A stretch of DNA of 64,000 nt from Denitromonas sp. (GTDB taxonomy: Bacteria; Pseudomonadota; Gammaproteobacteria; Burkholderiales; Rhodocyclaceae), in the NCBI RefSeq assembly GCF_034676725.1, contig NZ_JAUCBR010000004.1, positions 3,810,001 to 3,874,000 on the forward strand, given 5' to 3'. Shown piece by piece: positions 34,374 to 44,083 of the stretch. Position numbers and translations under genes: made by a program. Within the stretch, counting starts at the first letter, position 1; every line of letters begins with the position of its first letter. The notes beneath the pieces are model-generated. The model was given only the letters and a program-made list of their open reading frames with translations, was not told the DNA's origin and did not search any database.

Positions 34374-35135
34374 ATGGCTGCGATTCCTCTTGCGGAATCC
34401 GCACTTGCAGACCTGAAGAAGGCTCTGCGTAAAGATCTACCGCACGTTCGCTCTTCCCACGTCACCGAGGCGCTCGCTGCATCCCTGGGGTTCAAGACCC
34501 ACGCAGCGCTCCTCGCTGCCCTGCCGGAAGTGACGGATGATCCGCCATTCGTACTGCTGGACGACGACCGGTTTGACCAGCGGTTGCAGGAATTCGGCTA
34601 CCCGCCGGATGCCGAGTTCAGCTTCGAACTGCTGGACGTCGGGGACGATCTCGTCTCAACAGGTATCGCCTACCGGATGGACTACGAGTATCGAACGACC
34701 AGGGAGAAAGCCTGGCGCAATCTCATGCTGCTGACGATCAACGAGGGGCTCCGACGTAAGCTCTTTTCGCTCCGGCCGTATGACAATCGGTGGCCCGGTG
34801 CCGACCCGGAGAGCATGGGCCACAGGGGCACCGACTGTTTCTTTGATTTCACGCTGCCGGGCGGGGAGCCGATCAGGGGGTACGTATCGGACGCCGGCTT
34901 TGGCGAGCTGGACATTCATGCCGCCGTATATCCGAAGGGAAATATGGTCTCGGCGTTCAATGCGGGCTTTGATGCTGGCGATGCGTTTGCGGCGGGATGG
35001 CTGGAGCGAGAGCGAGGCCTCTGGCTTCAGTTCTCGCCCGAACGTTTTAACTGTCGCCGAGCGATGGTGGAGATGCTGGCCAGCCTTGACATCCAGCCGG
35101 CCGGGTACGGAGATCGGGGAAAGGTGATGATGTAG
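34374..35135 (+). CDS. Hypothetical island protein, 253 residues
   Basis: The N-terminal ~55 residues (ALADLKKALRKDLPHVRSSH, then VTEALAASLGFKTHAALLAA) match a short helical module that fronts many mobile-element proteins of unknown function. The remainder is alpha/beta with DAEFSFELLDVGDDL, DCFFDFTLPGGEPIRGYV and ERFNCRRAMVEML. No catalytic motif recognised. GGAGG precedes the ATG at good spacing. Confidence 0.65.
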   Translation: MAAIPLAESALADLKKALRKDLPHVRSSHVTEALAASLGFKTHAALLAALPEVTDDPPFVLLDDDRFDQRLQEFGYPPDAEFSFELLDVGDDLVSTGIAYRMDYEYRTTREKAWRNLMLLTINEGLRRKLFSLRPYDNRWPGADPESMGHRGTDCFFDFTLPGGEPIRGYVSDAGFGELDIHAAVYPKGNMVSAFNAGFDAGDAFAAGWLERERGLWLQFSPERFNCRRAMVEMLASLDIQPAGYGDRGKVMM

Positions 35136-35242
35136 CATTGGAGTCTGACGGTGATCCTGGTCGTAGGAGGAGGAAGCCTCCCTGCGACCAGCGGCATGGT
35201 TCGGCTTGATGCTGTGGGTTCATGCCACCGCCTGTGCTCGAC

Positions 35243-35279
35243 AAAAAAGGAACCCCCACAGCCGTTCGGCCATGGGGGT
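35243..35279 (-). terminator. Rho-independent terminator of the methylase-helicase gene
   Basis: Minus strand: ACCCCCA pairs with TGGGGGT (35252-35258 with 35273-35279), with an inner GCC/GGC pairing. It is followed by TTCC and six Ts (complement of 35243-35248), ten bases beyond the gene's stop. Confidence 0.75.
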
Positions 35280-35288
35280 GAACTCCAC

Positions 35289-38200
35289 TCACGCAGCTTG
35301 CCGCACCTCTTCGGCATCGACGCTGGCGCTGCCAGCTTCGTCCTTGTCCAGGTCGAGTTGCCTGAGCAACTCGCGCTGCCGGACCAGCAGGTCGGTCAGG
35401 CGGCCTTCGTGCTCGAAGGGCCGGGCCAGTTCCAGCCGCAGGTCCTCTAGCCGTTTGCGGCGGGTCGCCATCTGCGCTATGGCATCGGTGTGATGCTTGC
35501 CCACCAATTCCAGCGCGGCCAACAGGGCGGCCACCAGCGCCGGACCCGTTTGATAGGGCTCGGCGTTGTACAGGCAGTGCCCTGCCAGATAGAGGTTGGA
35601 GGTCTCCTCGCCGCGGGCCGCGAGGATGCCGAGGTCGAAGCCGCCAAACCGGCCGACGATCCGTTCGATCATCCGGCTGGCCGTGCGTACCTCGTCCTTG
35701 GCGGACCTCACCAACCCGCGTAGCGCTTCGCCCACCGCATCGGGGCCCACGATCCTGCGTCCCGCCAGCTCCATGGCGATGCCTTGCATGGTCTGCGGCT
35801 CGATCCGGGCCGCATCCTGCGCGTACAGCGCGATCTTCTTCTCCAGCGCTTCGATCGTCATCGGCAGCCGGCCCACTTCGCTTTCGTTGGCGTAGCGCTG
35901 GTTTCGCCACACCGAGAACAGCGTCGAGAGCTTGGCCACCTCCGCGTCCACGCCGGCCTTCTCGATCACCAGCGGATTGCCCGACGCCAAGGCCTTCACC
36001 TCGGCATAGGACAGCGCCGCGAGTTCCACATCCTCCAGCGACCGGATGCCTTGGTCGCCCTTCATCACCTGGGCGATGAAGCGCGCCTTGGTCTCCAGCG
36101 TTTGCCACATGTAGCTGTCGAAACTGCCTTCCGTCACATACCGGAAAATCTCCACCTCTTCGCACTCGTTGCCCTGGCGCAGGATGCGCCCCTCGCGCTG
36201 TTCGACGTCGCACGGACGCCACGGCGCATCGAGGTGATGCAGGGCCACCAGGCGCGTCTGCACGTTGGTGCCGACGCCCATCTTGGCGGTGGAGCCCAGC
36301 AGGATCCGCACCCGGCCCTCGCGCACTGCCTTGAACAGCGCCGCCTTCTGGGCATCCGTCTCGGCGTCATGGACGAAGGCGATCTCCTTGTCGGGGATGC
36401 CCGCCGCGATCAGCCGCGCCCGCAGATCGTCATAGACGCTGAAGCCCTTGCCGCCCCTGGGGGACGACAGGTCGCAGAACACCATCTGGCTGCCGCGGAA
36501 CGCTGCGGTGCGCTGCCAGATTGCATGAAGCTCACGCACGCAGGCGGCGACCTTGCCGCGTTCGTCGAAGCGCGCCGTTGGCGCCACCAACCGGAAATCC
36601 AGCGCGGCCTTGCGGCCGTCGGTGGTGATCGCCAGCATGTTGTCGTCCTTCGGATCGACCTCGCCGTTGCGGATGGCTTCCGCCCGCAACACCAGGGTCT
36701 GCACGAAGGCCTTCAGCGACGGGCTTGCCGGGCAGGTGATGATGCGCGGCTTGCCGCCACGCAGCTTTGGCACCGGCAGATCCAGCATTTCCGCCGTGCG
36801 GATGTCGGCCACTTCGCCGAACACCGCCATCAGCTCAGGTACGTTGATGAAGCGCGCGAAGCGGGTGTGCATGCGGTAGCCGCTGCCGTCCGGCGCGATC
36901 TCCAGCGCCGTGACGCTCTCGCCGAAGGTGGCGGCCCAGGCGTCGAACTGCTGCAGCCCGAGCTCCTCCAGCCGATTGGGCTGCAGGTACCGCATCATGG
37001 TGTGGATCTCGGCCATCGTATTGGCCACCGGCGTCGCGGTGGCAAACACCACGCCGCGTTGCGTGTGCCCATGGAGCTGCATCGTGTAGCGCGTCTTCAG
37101 GAACAGATCGAAGGCGCGCTCGGAACTCGTCAGCGGCAGGCCCGCCACCCGCGTCATCTTGGTGAACCGGTAGAGGTTCTTGTGCAGGTGGGCTTCGTCC
37201 ACGAACAGGGCGTCGATGCCCAGCAGTTCCCAGGTCAGCAGGTCGTCCTTCTTCTGGTCGGCCAGCAGCTTCTCCAGCCGCGCCGCCCAGCTCTTCTTCA
37301 TCGCCTCGAGTTGCTTGACGATCCGGTTGGACCGGTCGTTGGCCTTCTCGGCGCGGATTGCCATCTCTATTTCATGAATGATCTCCTTGATGAAACGCTC
37401 GGTGAATTGCGGCGACATCCGGATGCGCTCGAAGCTCGAGTGCGTGATGACCACCGCGTCCCAATCGCCCGTGGCGATGCGCGACACCAACTCGCGCCGA
37501 CGGTCGCCTTCCAGGTCTTCCTTGCTCGCCATCAGCACCGACGCGTTCGGGTAGAGCCGGACGAATTCGGCGGTGTATTGGGCGAGCATGTGGTTGGGGA
37601 CCACATGGCAGGGCTTGTTGACGAAGCCCAGCCGGCGCAGCTCCATGCCGGCGATGACGCACACCGCCGTCTTGCCGGCGCCGACCACGTGGAAGAGCCC
37701 GGTGTTGCCGGACTGCACGATGCGCCACACCGAATCCAACTGGTGCGGATGCAGCTCGAAGCAGCGGGAGAACCCCGGCAGCTTCAGATGCGAGCCGTCG
37801 AAGCGGCGCGGCCGCGTGGCGTTGAACAGGTCGTTGTAGATGCGGCACAGCTTCTCGCGGCGCCCGGTGTCCTCGAAGGCCCAGACGGCGAACCGCTCCT
37901 TGATCAGGCCCAGATTCTCCCTGGCCGCCAGCGTCTCGTCGGGATTGACGAAGTACTTGTCGGTCAGGGGATCGCGGTCCCGGACGGTGGGCACCTGGAC
38001 GTTGAGCGCGCATTGCACCAGTTCGATCGCGTTCATGCGTGAGGTGCCGAATTCCTGCGTTACCTTCACGTTCTGCCGCGCTTCCCACTCGCCGTACTTC
38101 ACCGACCAGGCGCCGGCCTCGGCCGAATACGCCACATGGCAGTCCTTGAGTTCCAGGACCTGCTGGATGAATGCCTCGACATCGAGGGCCGGAATCCACA

Positions 38201-40307
38201 CCGCGCCCAGACGCGGCTCGATGGCTGCCGGTTCCAGGTCTGCGGGCTGCACCTGTTCCAGCGCGGCGCTGTTGCGCCGGTAGGCTTCTCCTGAGAGCAC
38301 CGCCTGCTTGAGCTTCGCTTTCACGTTGCCCGACAGGTAGTCGTCGGCGGTCTTCCAGTGCCCGTCGGCGGGGTCCAGGAAAATGTGGCCCGCCTCGGCC
38401 AAGGCCGCCAGCACCGCCGCTTCGGGGGCGGCCAGCAGCCCGGCCATATAGGCCGGATCGACCCGGCCGCGCCACTGGACGGACGCGGCCAGCGCTTCGG
38501 CCGGTTCGCCCGCCGTACTCGGCTCCACCACCCGGGTGAGCGTGCGCCGCGAAAACAGCGCCGCCTTGCGGGCCGTGTCGGACTCCTCGTCGTAATGCTC
38601 CAGCGACAGGAGCAGCGGATAGTCCGGGTCGCGCCGGAAGGCGAGGGCGTTGGCGCGGGTGGACAGGCAACCGCATTTCGCGACGTAGCGGTCGTAGGTC
38701 CCGTTGAGCATGGCCCGCAGGTGACCGAGCCGGCCATCGTCTGCATCGGCCAGCTGTGCGTCGAGCAGCGCCCGGGCGTGGTCGCGGATGGCGCACATCC
38801 CGGTGATGCGGGCGCGCTGCGTGGCGTTGAGCTGGTCATGGACATCGACCATCTCGCCGGCTTCGACCCGATGCACCCGCCCCTGGTGGAGGCGATAGCT
38901 GCCGGGCCGGGCGCCGGCTTCGGCCGGGACCACCACCCGCAGGGGCGCCGGCGGGGGGACAACCGGCTGGTAGACGCCGGCCGGCAGCAAGGCGATGCGC
39001 TCGCGCAGTGCCGCTTCCAGGTCCCCCTCGAAAACCGCCACCGGCACTTCCTCGTAGCCGTTGCTCTCGCGACGGACACGGCCGATGCAAAACTGCGGAC
39101 GCTCGGCGTACCAGGCGTTGATCGGCAGGTAGCGCTCGTAACACTGGGGATGCCGGAGTCCGTCGGGCACCGCCCCCAGCTTCAGCCAGTCCGCCTCGAC
39201 GGCCTCGGTCCGCTGCCGCTTGCGCAGGAACAGGATGTCGGTCTGCACGTCGGTGGCGGCGATGCCGGCGAAGGTGCCCTTGGGGAGCCGGATGGCACCC
39301 AGTAGGTGGGCCTGCGCGGCGATGTACTCGCGCACCGCGTCGTACTGGGCATCCAGCGTGTGGCTGCTGGTGATGAAACACACCAGCCCACCGGGGCGCA
39401 CCAGGTCGAGGGCGCGGCCGAAGAAATAGTTGTGGATGCTGAAACGGGCATAGGCCCGGTTGCTCACGTCGGCGACCTTGTACTTGCCGAAGGGGACGTT
39501 GCCGATCACCAGGTCGAACCAGTGGTCTGGGAGGGCGGTTTTCTCGAAGGGGGCAATCCGCACGTCCACGCCGCCGGGCGCGTAGAGCGCCTTGAGGATG
39601 CGGCCGGAAACCCGGTCGATCTCGACGGCCGTGACGCTGCTGCGCTCGGCCATATTCCGCGGCATGGCGCCGATGAAATGGCCGATGCCGGCGGCGGGCT
39701 CCAGAATGCGCCCGCCGGTGAAGCCGAGGCACTCCACCGCCTGCCAGATGGCCTCGATCACGTGGATCTCGGTGTAGTGGCTGTTGTTGACGGAGGCGCG
39801 CGCCGATTCGTAGTCCTCGGCACCGATCATCGCCTGCAGGCGGCGGGCGCGTCCGGCCCAGGCGCGATCCTCGGTTTCGAGGTTGAAGCTGGCAGGCAGG
39901 TCGCCCCAGCCGGTGTAGCGCAGCAGGACTTGACGCTCCTCTGCGCTGGCTGGGCGGTTCTCGGCTTCGATCTGCCGCAACCTGTCGATGGCCGCCAGAT
40001 TGGCTTCGAATTTCGCTACGGCGCCGCCCAGATCATCGAGGTCGGTACGACCCAGGCTGGGCCAGACCACACGCGATGCCGTGGCTGCGCTGGCGACGAC
40101 GCGCCAGCTTGCCCGGGGGGCGATGGGCGCCGGGGGCGCTTCGCTCGTCCCTGGATCGGACGGAGCAACGTCCTCATCGGCTGAGCAAGAGGGGCGGCCT
40201 ATGGGAAAGAAAAAGGTCGGCCTTGCCACGGGAGGCAGGCCGGGAAGCACAGGACCGTCCGGGTCGAAGCCGGGCAGCCACAGGGAAGGCGCGGTAGGAC
40301 ATGCCAT
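35289..40307 (-). CDS. DarB-like N6-adenine methylase fused to an SNF2 helicase
   Basis: A 1672-residue protein. The N-terminal third is a class I SAM methylase: GRILEPAAGIGHFIGAMP (motif I), DLVIGNVPFG (a variant of NPPY), and VCFITSSHTLD. After a central region comes an SF2/SNF2 helicase: Walker A VVGAGKTAVCVI, DEAH box LFVDEAHLHKN, FATATPVANT (motif III) and DVEQREGRILRQGNE (motif VI). The domain order matches phage P1 DarB, an antirestriction protein. NVPF instead of NPPF/Y makes methylation uncertain. The start is set by the structured leader; a frame extending 47 codons upstream reads through it. Confidence 0.82.
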   Translation of the reverse strand: MACPTAPSLWLPGFDPDGPVLPGLPPVARPTFFFPIGRPSCSADEDVAPSDPGTSEAPPAPIAPRASWRVVASAATASRVVWPSLGRTDLDDLGGAVAKFEANLAAIDRLRQIEAENRPASAEERQVLLRYTGWGDLPASFNLETEDRAWAGRARRLQAMIGAEDYESARASVNNSHYTEIHVIEAIWQAVECLGFTGGRILEPAAGIGHFIGAMPRNMAERSSVTAVEIDRVSGRILKALYAPGGVDVRIAPFEKTALPDHWFDLVIGNVPFGKYKVADVSNRAYARFSIHNYFFGRALDLVRPGGLVCFITSSHTLDAQYDAVREYIAAQAHLLGAIRLPKGTFAGIAATDVQTDILFLRKRQRTEAVEADWLKLGAVPDGLRHPQCYERYLPINAWYAERPQFCIGRVRRESNGYEEVPVAVFEGDLEAALRERIALLPAGVYQPVVPPPAPLRVVVPAEAGARPGSYRLHQGRVHRVEAGEMVDVHDQLNATQRARITGMCAIRDHARALLDAQLADADDGRLGHLRAMLNGTYDRYVAKCGCLSTRANALAFRRDPDYPLLLSLEHYDEESDTARKAALFSRRTLTRVVEPSTAGEPAEALAASVQWRGRVDPAYMAGLLAAPEAAVLAALAEAGHIFLDPADGHWKTADDYLSGNVKAKLKQAVLSGEAYRRNSAALEQVQPADLEPAAIEPRLGAVWIPALDVEAFIQQVLELKDCHVAYSAEAGAWSVKYGEWEARQNVKVTQEFGTSRMNAIELVQCALNVQVPTVRDRDPLTDKYFVNPDETLAARENLGLIKERFAVWAFEDTGRREKLCRIYNDLFNATRPRRFDGSHLKLPGFSRCFELHPHQLDSVWRIVQSGNTGLFHVVGAGKTAVCVIAGMELRRLGFVNKPCHVVPNHMLAQYTAEFVRLYPNASVLMASKEDLEGDRRRELVSRIATGDWDAVVITHSSFERIRMSPQFTERFIKEIIHEIEMAIRAEKANDRSNRIVKQLEAMKKSWAARLEKLLADQKKDDLLTWELLGIDALFVDEAHLHKNLYRFTKMTRVAGLPLTSSERAFDLFLKTRYTMQLHGHTQRGVVFATATPVANTMAEIHTMMRYLQPNRLEELGLQQFDAWAATFGESVTALEIAPDGSGYRMHTRFARFINVPELMAVFGEVADIRTAEMLDLPVPKLRGGKPRIITCPASPSLKAFVQTLVLRAEAIRNGEVDPKDDNMLAITTDGRKAALDFRLVAPTARFDERGKVAACVRELHAIWQRTAAFRGSQMVFCDLSSPRGGKGFSVYDDLRARLIAAGIPDKEIAFVHDAETDAQKAALFKAVREGRVRILLGSTAKMGVGTNVQTRLVALHHLDAPWRPCDVEQREGRILRQGNECEEVEIFRYVTEGSFDSYMWQTLETKARFIAQVMKGDQGIRSLEDVELAALSYAEVKALASGNPLVIEKAGVDAEVAKLSTLFSVWRNQRYANESEVGRLPMTIEALEKKIALYAQDAARIEPQTMQGIAMELAGRRIVGPDAVGEALRGLVRSAKDEVRTASRMIERIVGRFGGFDLGILAARGEETSNLYLAGHCLYNAEPYQTGPALVAALLAALELVGKHHTDAIAQMATRRKRLEDLRLELARPFEHEGRLTDLLVRQRELLRQLDLDKDEAGSASVDAEEVRQAA

Positions 40308-40372
40308 CGGTGTGTTCTCCATGGAATGCGGGAACACACCCCCCACCCGGGGAGACATGCTCCCCAGGTGGG
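40308..40372 (-). promoter_or_regulatory. Structured leader (copy C)
   Basis: Minus strand: CCCACC then GGGGAG, a five-base loop, CTCCCC and GGTGGG (40342-40372). Next GGTGTGTTCCC (40330-40340) pairs with the ribosome site GGAGAACACACC (40309-40320), one base before the ATG. Relative to copy B both arms are two bases longer (GTGT against ACAC), i.e. the insertion is compensated. Confidence 0.7.
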
Positions 40373-40471
40373 AATGACAAGCGGATCGCGATGAATCCGC
40401 AACGGCGACGCGAGGCGGTTCAGCCTGATGCTGGACTCGCGGCGGCAAGACATTGCTGCCGGTACTCTGAA

Positions 40472-40493
40472 GGCGGGTGACGACCGCAACGCC
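40472..40493 (-). repeat. Dispersed 22-bp element (copy 3)
   Basis: Minus strand GGC followed by GTTGCGGTCGTCACCCGCC, about 165 bases upstream of the methylase-helicase start. The remaining sequence from 40494 to 40770 holds no convincing gene. Confidence 0.6.
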
Positions 40494-40770
40494 GAATGGA
40501 TCGGAGCGCTCGAAGGCGCGCGTTGGCCGAAGCCAGATGCACGTTCAGTGTGCCGCGCGGCGCGCCGTCTTGCGCACGGAGCGGTCGATTGCCTGCGGAA
40601 GCCCGAGCGGAGCGCGGAGCTTGTGGGTGGCGATGGATGGGTCTGCGCTGCGCGAACGCCGAGGGCGAGCCCTGATCCACCTCCAACTATGAGGCTGGCC
40701 CGAATCATGGCTACAAGGGGGCTCCGACTACACCAGCATCTGGTGGGTCGCGCAGCCGAAGACGCCAATC

Positions 40771-41448
40771 TCAATCGCCTTCCCGGCTATCGGCGTTGGT
40801 TGGAGTACATGCTGAAGCGATTTGTTGGCCGCACGCATTCGCAGTCGCCCCGTCCACCGACCGGGCCGGCGGAACGCCCAGACTGACCGTCGCCTTGCTC
40901 TGCCGCTTCGCATCGAGCAAGGCGGCGTCGGCGCGCTCCAAGGCCTGCGCCAGCGATTCGTCGCCATGGCGCTCGGCAATGCCTGCGGAGAACCGCAGGA
41001 AGACGGTGCTATCAGAGGCCGGGAGCGGCGTGACGGCGAGCGCACCCCGCAGACGTTCCAGCATCTTTCGTGCGTCGCTCCCGCTGCAGTTCGAGAGGAT
41101 CAAGGCGAACTCGTCGCCGCCCAAGCGGGCGATGGTGTCGGTCGGACGCATATGGCGGCGCAGCGTGGTGGCGAAATGAATCAGCGCGGCGTCGCCCACC
41201 GGATGGCCATGCCGGTCGTTGATGGCCTTGAAGCCGTCCAGATCGACCATCACGCAGCAGGCCGACGCGTCCTTCACATCGCCGTCGGCCCATTGGTCGC
41301 AGGCGCGCCGGAATCCGCGACGGTTCAAGAGTGGGGTGAGGTCGTCCTGGTGGAGCAGATGCTGTGCTTGTTCCAGCGCCTGTTCCAGGGCAACGATCTG
41401 TTGCTTAACGGACGACCGCCGATGTCGTCGTCGGGAGTTGGAGCGCAT
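40771..41448 (-). CDS. Diguanylate cyclase (GGDEF) protein
   Basis: A 225-residue protein with a basic N-terminus, a short coiled coil (VKQQIVALEQALEQAQHLL) and a single GGDEF domain. The catalytic loop is ARLGGDEFALILS. The product-inhibition I-site RPTD lies exactly five residues before it, so both active and inhibitory sites look intact. DLTPLLNRRGF and DLDGFKAINDRHGH complete the fold. It should make c-di-GMP in the cytoplasm. No sensor or membrane segment is present. The start is the ATG at 41448. Confidence 0.85.
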   Translation of the reverse strand: MRSNSRRRHRRSSVKQQIVALEQALEQAQHLLHQDDLTPLLNRRGFRRACDQWADGDVKDASACCVMVDLDGFKAINDRHGHPVGDAALIHFATTLRRHMRPTDTIARLGGDEFALILSNCSGSDARKMLERLRGALAVTPLPASDSTVFLRFSAGIAERHGDESLAQALERADAALLDAKRQSKATVSLGVPPARSVDGATANACGQQIASACTPTNADSREGD

Positions 41449-41671
41449 GAAGGGCCTGTGCCGCGTCAAAAAGATGACCACAGCATAGGGACGGGCGTCG
41501 GAGACACCCAGCGGGAACGGGCGGATTGTCGGCGCCATTTCGAGATCAGGCGCGACGGGCCCTTCGATTCAAGACGTGGGGACGGAAGGCTTGAAGGGTA
41601 GGGGGCGGGTGAGATTCTGAACCTATGGACATGCCCATCGGCGTGCCCCTTTCAACCGTTCAGGAGGCCTC

Positions 41672-43711
41672 GTGAAACTCTCCAAAGCCGAAGTCGACGC
41701 GATCATCGCGGCGTCGCCCCGTACCTTCGTTCCCTTCAACAAGCTGCTCCTCTCGGAGGACTATCAGGCGCGCACCGGCGGCAGTACGCCGACGCTGAGC
41801 ATTGCCGAACTCGCGGCCTCGATCAAGGAAAGCGGGGTGCTGCAAAACCTCGTGGTCGTGGAAGGCGCACGCGGCCGCTACGAAGTCTGCGCCGGTGGCC
41901 GTCGCCTCGAAGCGCTGGCCCTGCTCGTGAGCAGGAACGACATCGCCGACAACTACCCCGTCCCGGTGCTGATCGTCCCCGCCGACAAGGCGCTGATCGC
42001 CAGTCTCGCCGAGAACTGCTTCCATGTCCCGATGCATCCCGCAGACGAGTTCGCCGCCTTCGCCAAGCTGATCGGGCAAGGCAAGTCGGTCGAGGACGTG
42101 GCTGCCGCCTTCGGTGTCACGCCGCTGGTGGTCAAGCGCCGCATGAAGCTGGCGACGGTTTCGCCCAAGCTGATGGCCCTGTTCCGCGAGGACAAGATCA
42201 GTCTGGACTGCCTGATGGTGCTCGCCTCGGTCGACGACCACGAGAAGCAGGAACAGGCGTGGGCCAACCTGCCATCGTGGAATCGTCATGCCGACTACTT
42301 GCGGCAGTTGCTCACGCGCGGCGAGATCGAGTCCGACCGCCATCCGGTGGCCAAGTACGTCACCGTCAAGGCTTACGAGAAGGCGGGCGGGCCGTCGCGC
42401 CGCGATTTGTTCAGCGACGACGACAAGAAGGTCTATCTGCTGGACGCCCCGCTCTTGGAGAAGCTCGCCATCGAGAAGCTCCAGCGTAAGGCCAAGCAAG
42501 TCTTGGCCGAGGGCTGGAAATGGGTGGATGTCCGTACGCGCTATGTCTATGACGAGTACGTCAAGTACGGCGAACTGCGCAAAGCCAAGCGCCCGTCCAC
42601 CGAGCAGGAGGCGGCCGAACTCGAAAGCTTGCAGGGGCAGATCGCCGAGCGCCACAACAGGATGGAGGAACTCGCCGACCAGGACGGCAACGAGGACGAG
42701 TTCTACAAGCTGGAGCAGGAGGCCGAGGCGTTGGGCGCGCAAGTCGAAGCCATCGAGACGGCGCTGGTGGTTTGGCCGGTGGAACTGATGGCGCAGGCGG
42801 GCTGCGTGGTCTATGTCGGGGACAACGCGGCACCGGCGATCCGCTATGGGCTGGTGCGTCCCGAAGATCGCAGCGACATGGCGCAGGCTGCCCGCGAGGC
42901 CGGTTCGCCCGAAGGGGCAGGGGGCGAGTCGCTGGTCTCCCTGCCTGCGGCTAAGACCCGGCCGGTGCACTCCGAGCGCCTCGTGCGCAGCCTGACGGCG
43001 CATCGTGTCGCCGCCATCCAGGCCGAATTGCTGAGCCGCCCCGATGTCGCCATCGCCGCCCTGACCGCGCAACTCGCCGCGAAGCTGGTGCTCGACGGCT
43101 ACCGTCGCCTGTATGGCAGTGGCGATCCCCTGACCATCAACGCCACCGACACCCACGGCACCCTGCGGACCGAGGTGGAGAATATGGAAGTCAGCGCCGC
43201 GTGGCAGCAGTTGGAGGCCGAGCGCCAAGCCTGGGCAACCCATCTGCCCGAAGACGTGGACGCGATCCTGCCTTGGGTGCTCCAGCAGAGCAACGCCACC
43301 GTGGTCCGTTTGCTCACCTTCCTGATTGCGACCAGCGTGACGGGCGTCTATGGCGCCGAACCGGACAAGCAGAGCACCGACGGCATCGCGGCGGCGCTCG
43401 GGCTGGACATGACGAAATGGTGGAAGGCGACCGGGCCGAGCTACTTCAACCATGTCTCCAAGGCGCGCATCCTGGAGGTCGTGACCGAAGCGGCCGGGGC
43501 GAATGCGGCCAGCCCGCTGCAAGCGCTCAAGAAGGATGCGGCCGTGTCCGGAGCCGAACAGGCGCTGGCAGGCGTGGCGTGGTTGCCGGGCGTGTTGCGG
43601 AATAGGGAGCCGGCTCACGCCGACGCGGCATCGGAGGACGCAGGACCCGGCGCCATGCCTATGGCTGGTGATGAGGTACCGGTGACGGCAGAAGCCGTCG
43701 AGGCGGCATAG
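41672..43711 (+). CDS. parB: ParB/RepB-family partition protein
   Basis: A 679-residue ParB-like protein, longer than chromosomal ParB. The N-terminal nuclease/CTPase-like domain has IKESGVLQNLVVVEG, the CAGGRRLEAL box and ENCFHVPMHPADEFAAF. The helix-turn-helix follows (KSVEDVAAAFGVTPLVVKRR). The C-terminal half is a large charged region with a Glu-rich coiled coil. It resembles ParB proteins of large plasmids and PRTRC-type systems. No ParA is adjacent; a ParM-like gene lies 11 kb on. The start is a GTG after CAGGAGGCCTC. Confidence 0.8.
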   Translation: MKLSKAEVDAIIAASPRTFVPFNKLLLSEDYQARTGGSTPTLSIAELAASIKESGVLQNLVVVEGARGRYEVCAGGRRLEALALLVSRNDIADNYPVPVLIVPADKALIASLAENCFHVPMHPADEFAAFAKLIGQGKSVEDVAAAFGVTPLVVKRRMKLATVSPKLMALFREDKISLDCLMVLASVDDHEKQEQAWANLPSWNRHADYLRQLLTRGEIESDRHPVAKYVTVKAYEKAGGPSRRDLFSDDDKKVYLLDAPLLEKLAIEKLQRKAKQVLAEGWKWVDVRTRYVYDEYVKYGELRKAKRPSTEQEAAELESLQGQIAERHNRMEELADQDGNEDEFYKLEQEAEALGAQVEAIETALVVWPVELMAQAGCVVYVGDNAAPAIRYGLVRPEDRSDMAQAAREAGSPEGAGGESLVSLPAAKTRPVHSERLVRSLTAHRVAAIQAELLSRPDVAIAALTAQLAAKLVLDGYRRLYGSGDPLTINATDTHGTLRTEVENMEVSAAWQQLEAERQAWATHLPEDVDAILPWVLQQSNATVVRLLTFLIATSVTGVYGAEPDKQSTDGIAAALGLDMTKWWKATGPSYFNHVSKARILEVVTEAAGANAASPLQALKKDAAVSGAEQALAGVAWLPGVLRNREPAHADAASEDAGPGAMPMAGDEVPVTAEAVEAA

Positions 43712-43831
43712 ACGGGATGCCTATTCTAGAGATGTTGACCGAGCGTCCGCCGACGCGACCATAGTGAACCGCGTATGGGCGAAGACGTGCGGAAAGCGGG
43801 ATTTCGATCCTCTTCCGCCCCAGCAAGCACC

Positions 43832-43858
43832 AAAGCCCGGACATGCTCCGGGCTTTTT
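43832..43858 (+). terminator. Rho-independent terminator after parB
   Basis: AAAGCCCGGA pairs perfectly with TCCGGGCTTT across a five-base loop, and Ts follow. It lies about 120 bases after the parB stop. Between the two there is no credible gene. Confidence 0.8.
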
Positions 43859-44083
43859 CACATCTGCCGGTGCGCCAGCACTGGCGCGGTTTCGCGGACT
43901 CGTGCGAAAGGCGGCGGTCGCCGTGGTGGCCCGTTCGCGGGCGGTATCGCCCATTCCGCCCTCTCTGTTCTGTGTTTCTGCGAAAGGCGCCTTCGGCACA
44001 CACCCACGTATTGACACGGGATTCCGGCCGGTTGTTCGAATCAGATCTTGCCCCTCGCTGGCGACAACCCCTTGCCGAGAGCG

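Noticed and set aside
36000..40184. Long + strand frames opposite the methylase-helicase gene
   Set aside because: They are antisense shadows in high-GC DNA; His/Leu/Gly/Arg-rich with no domains, while the minus strand encodes a clear protein.
43764..43860. Possible tRNA 3' end or attachment site before the parB terminator (GGGATTTCGATCC... followed by CACCA)
   Set aside because: The T-arm cannot be paired properly and no acceptor stem or anticodon arm can be folded upstream; the following hairpin is a plain terminator.
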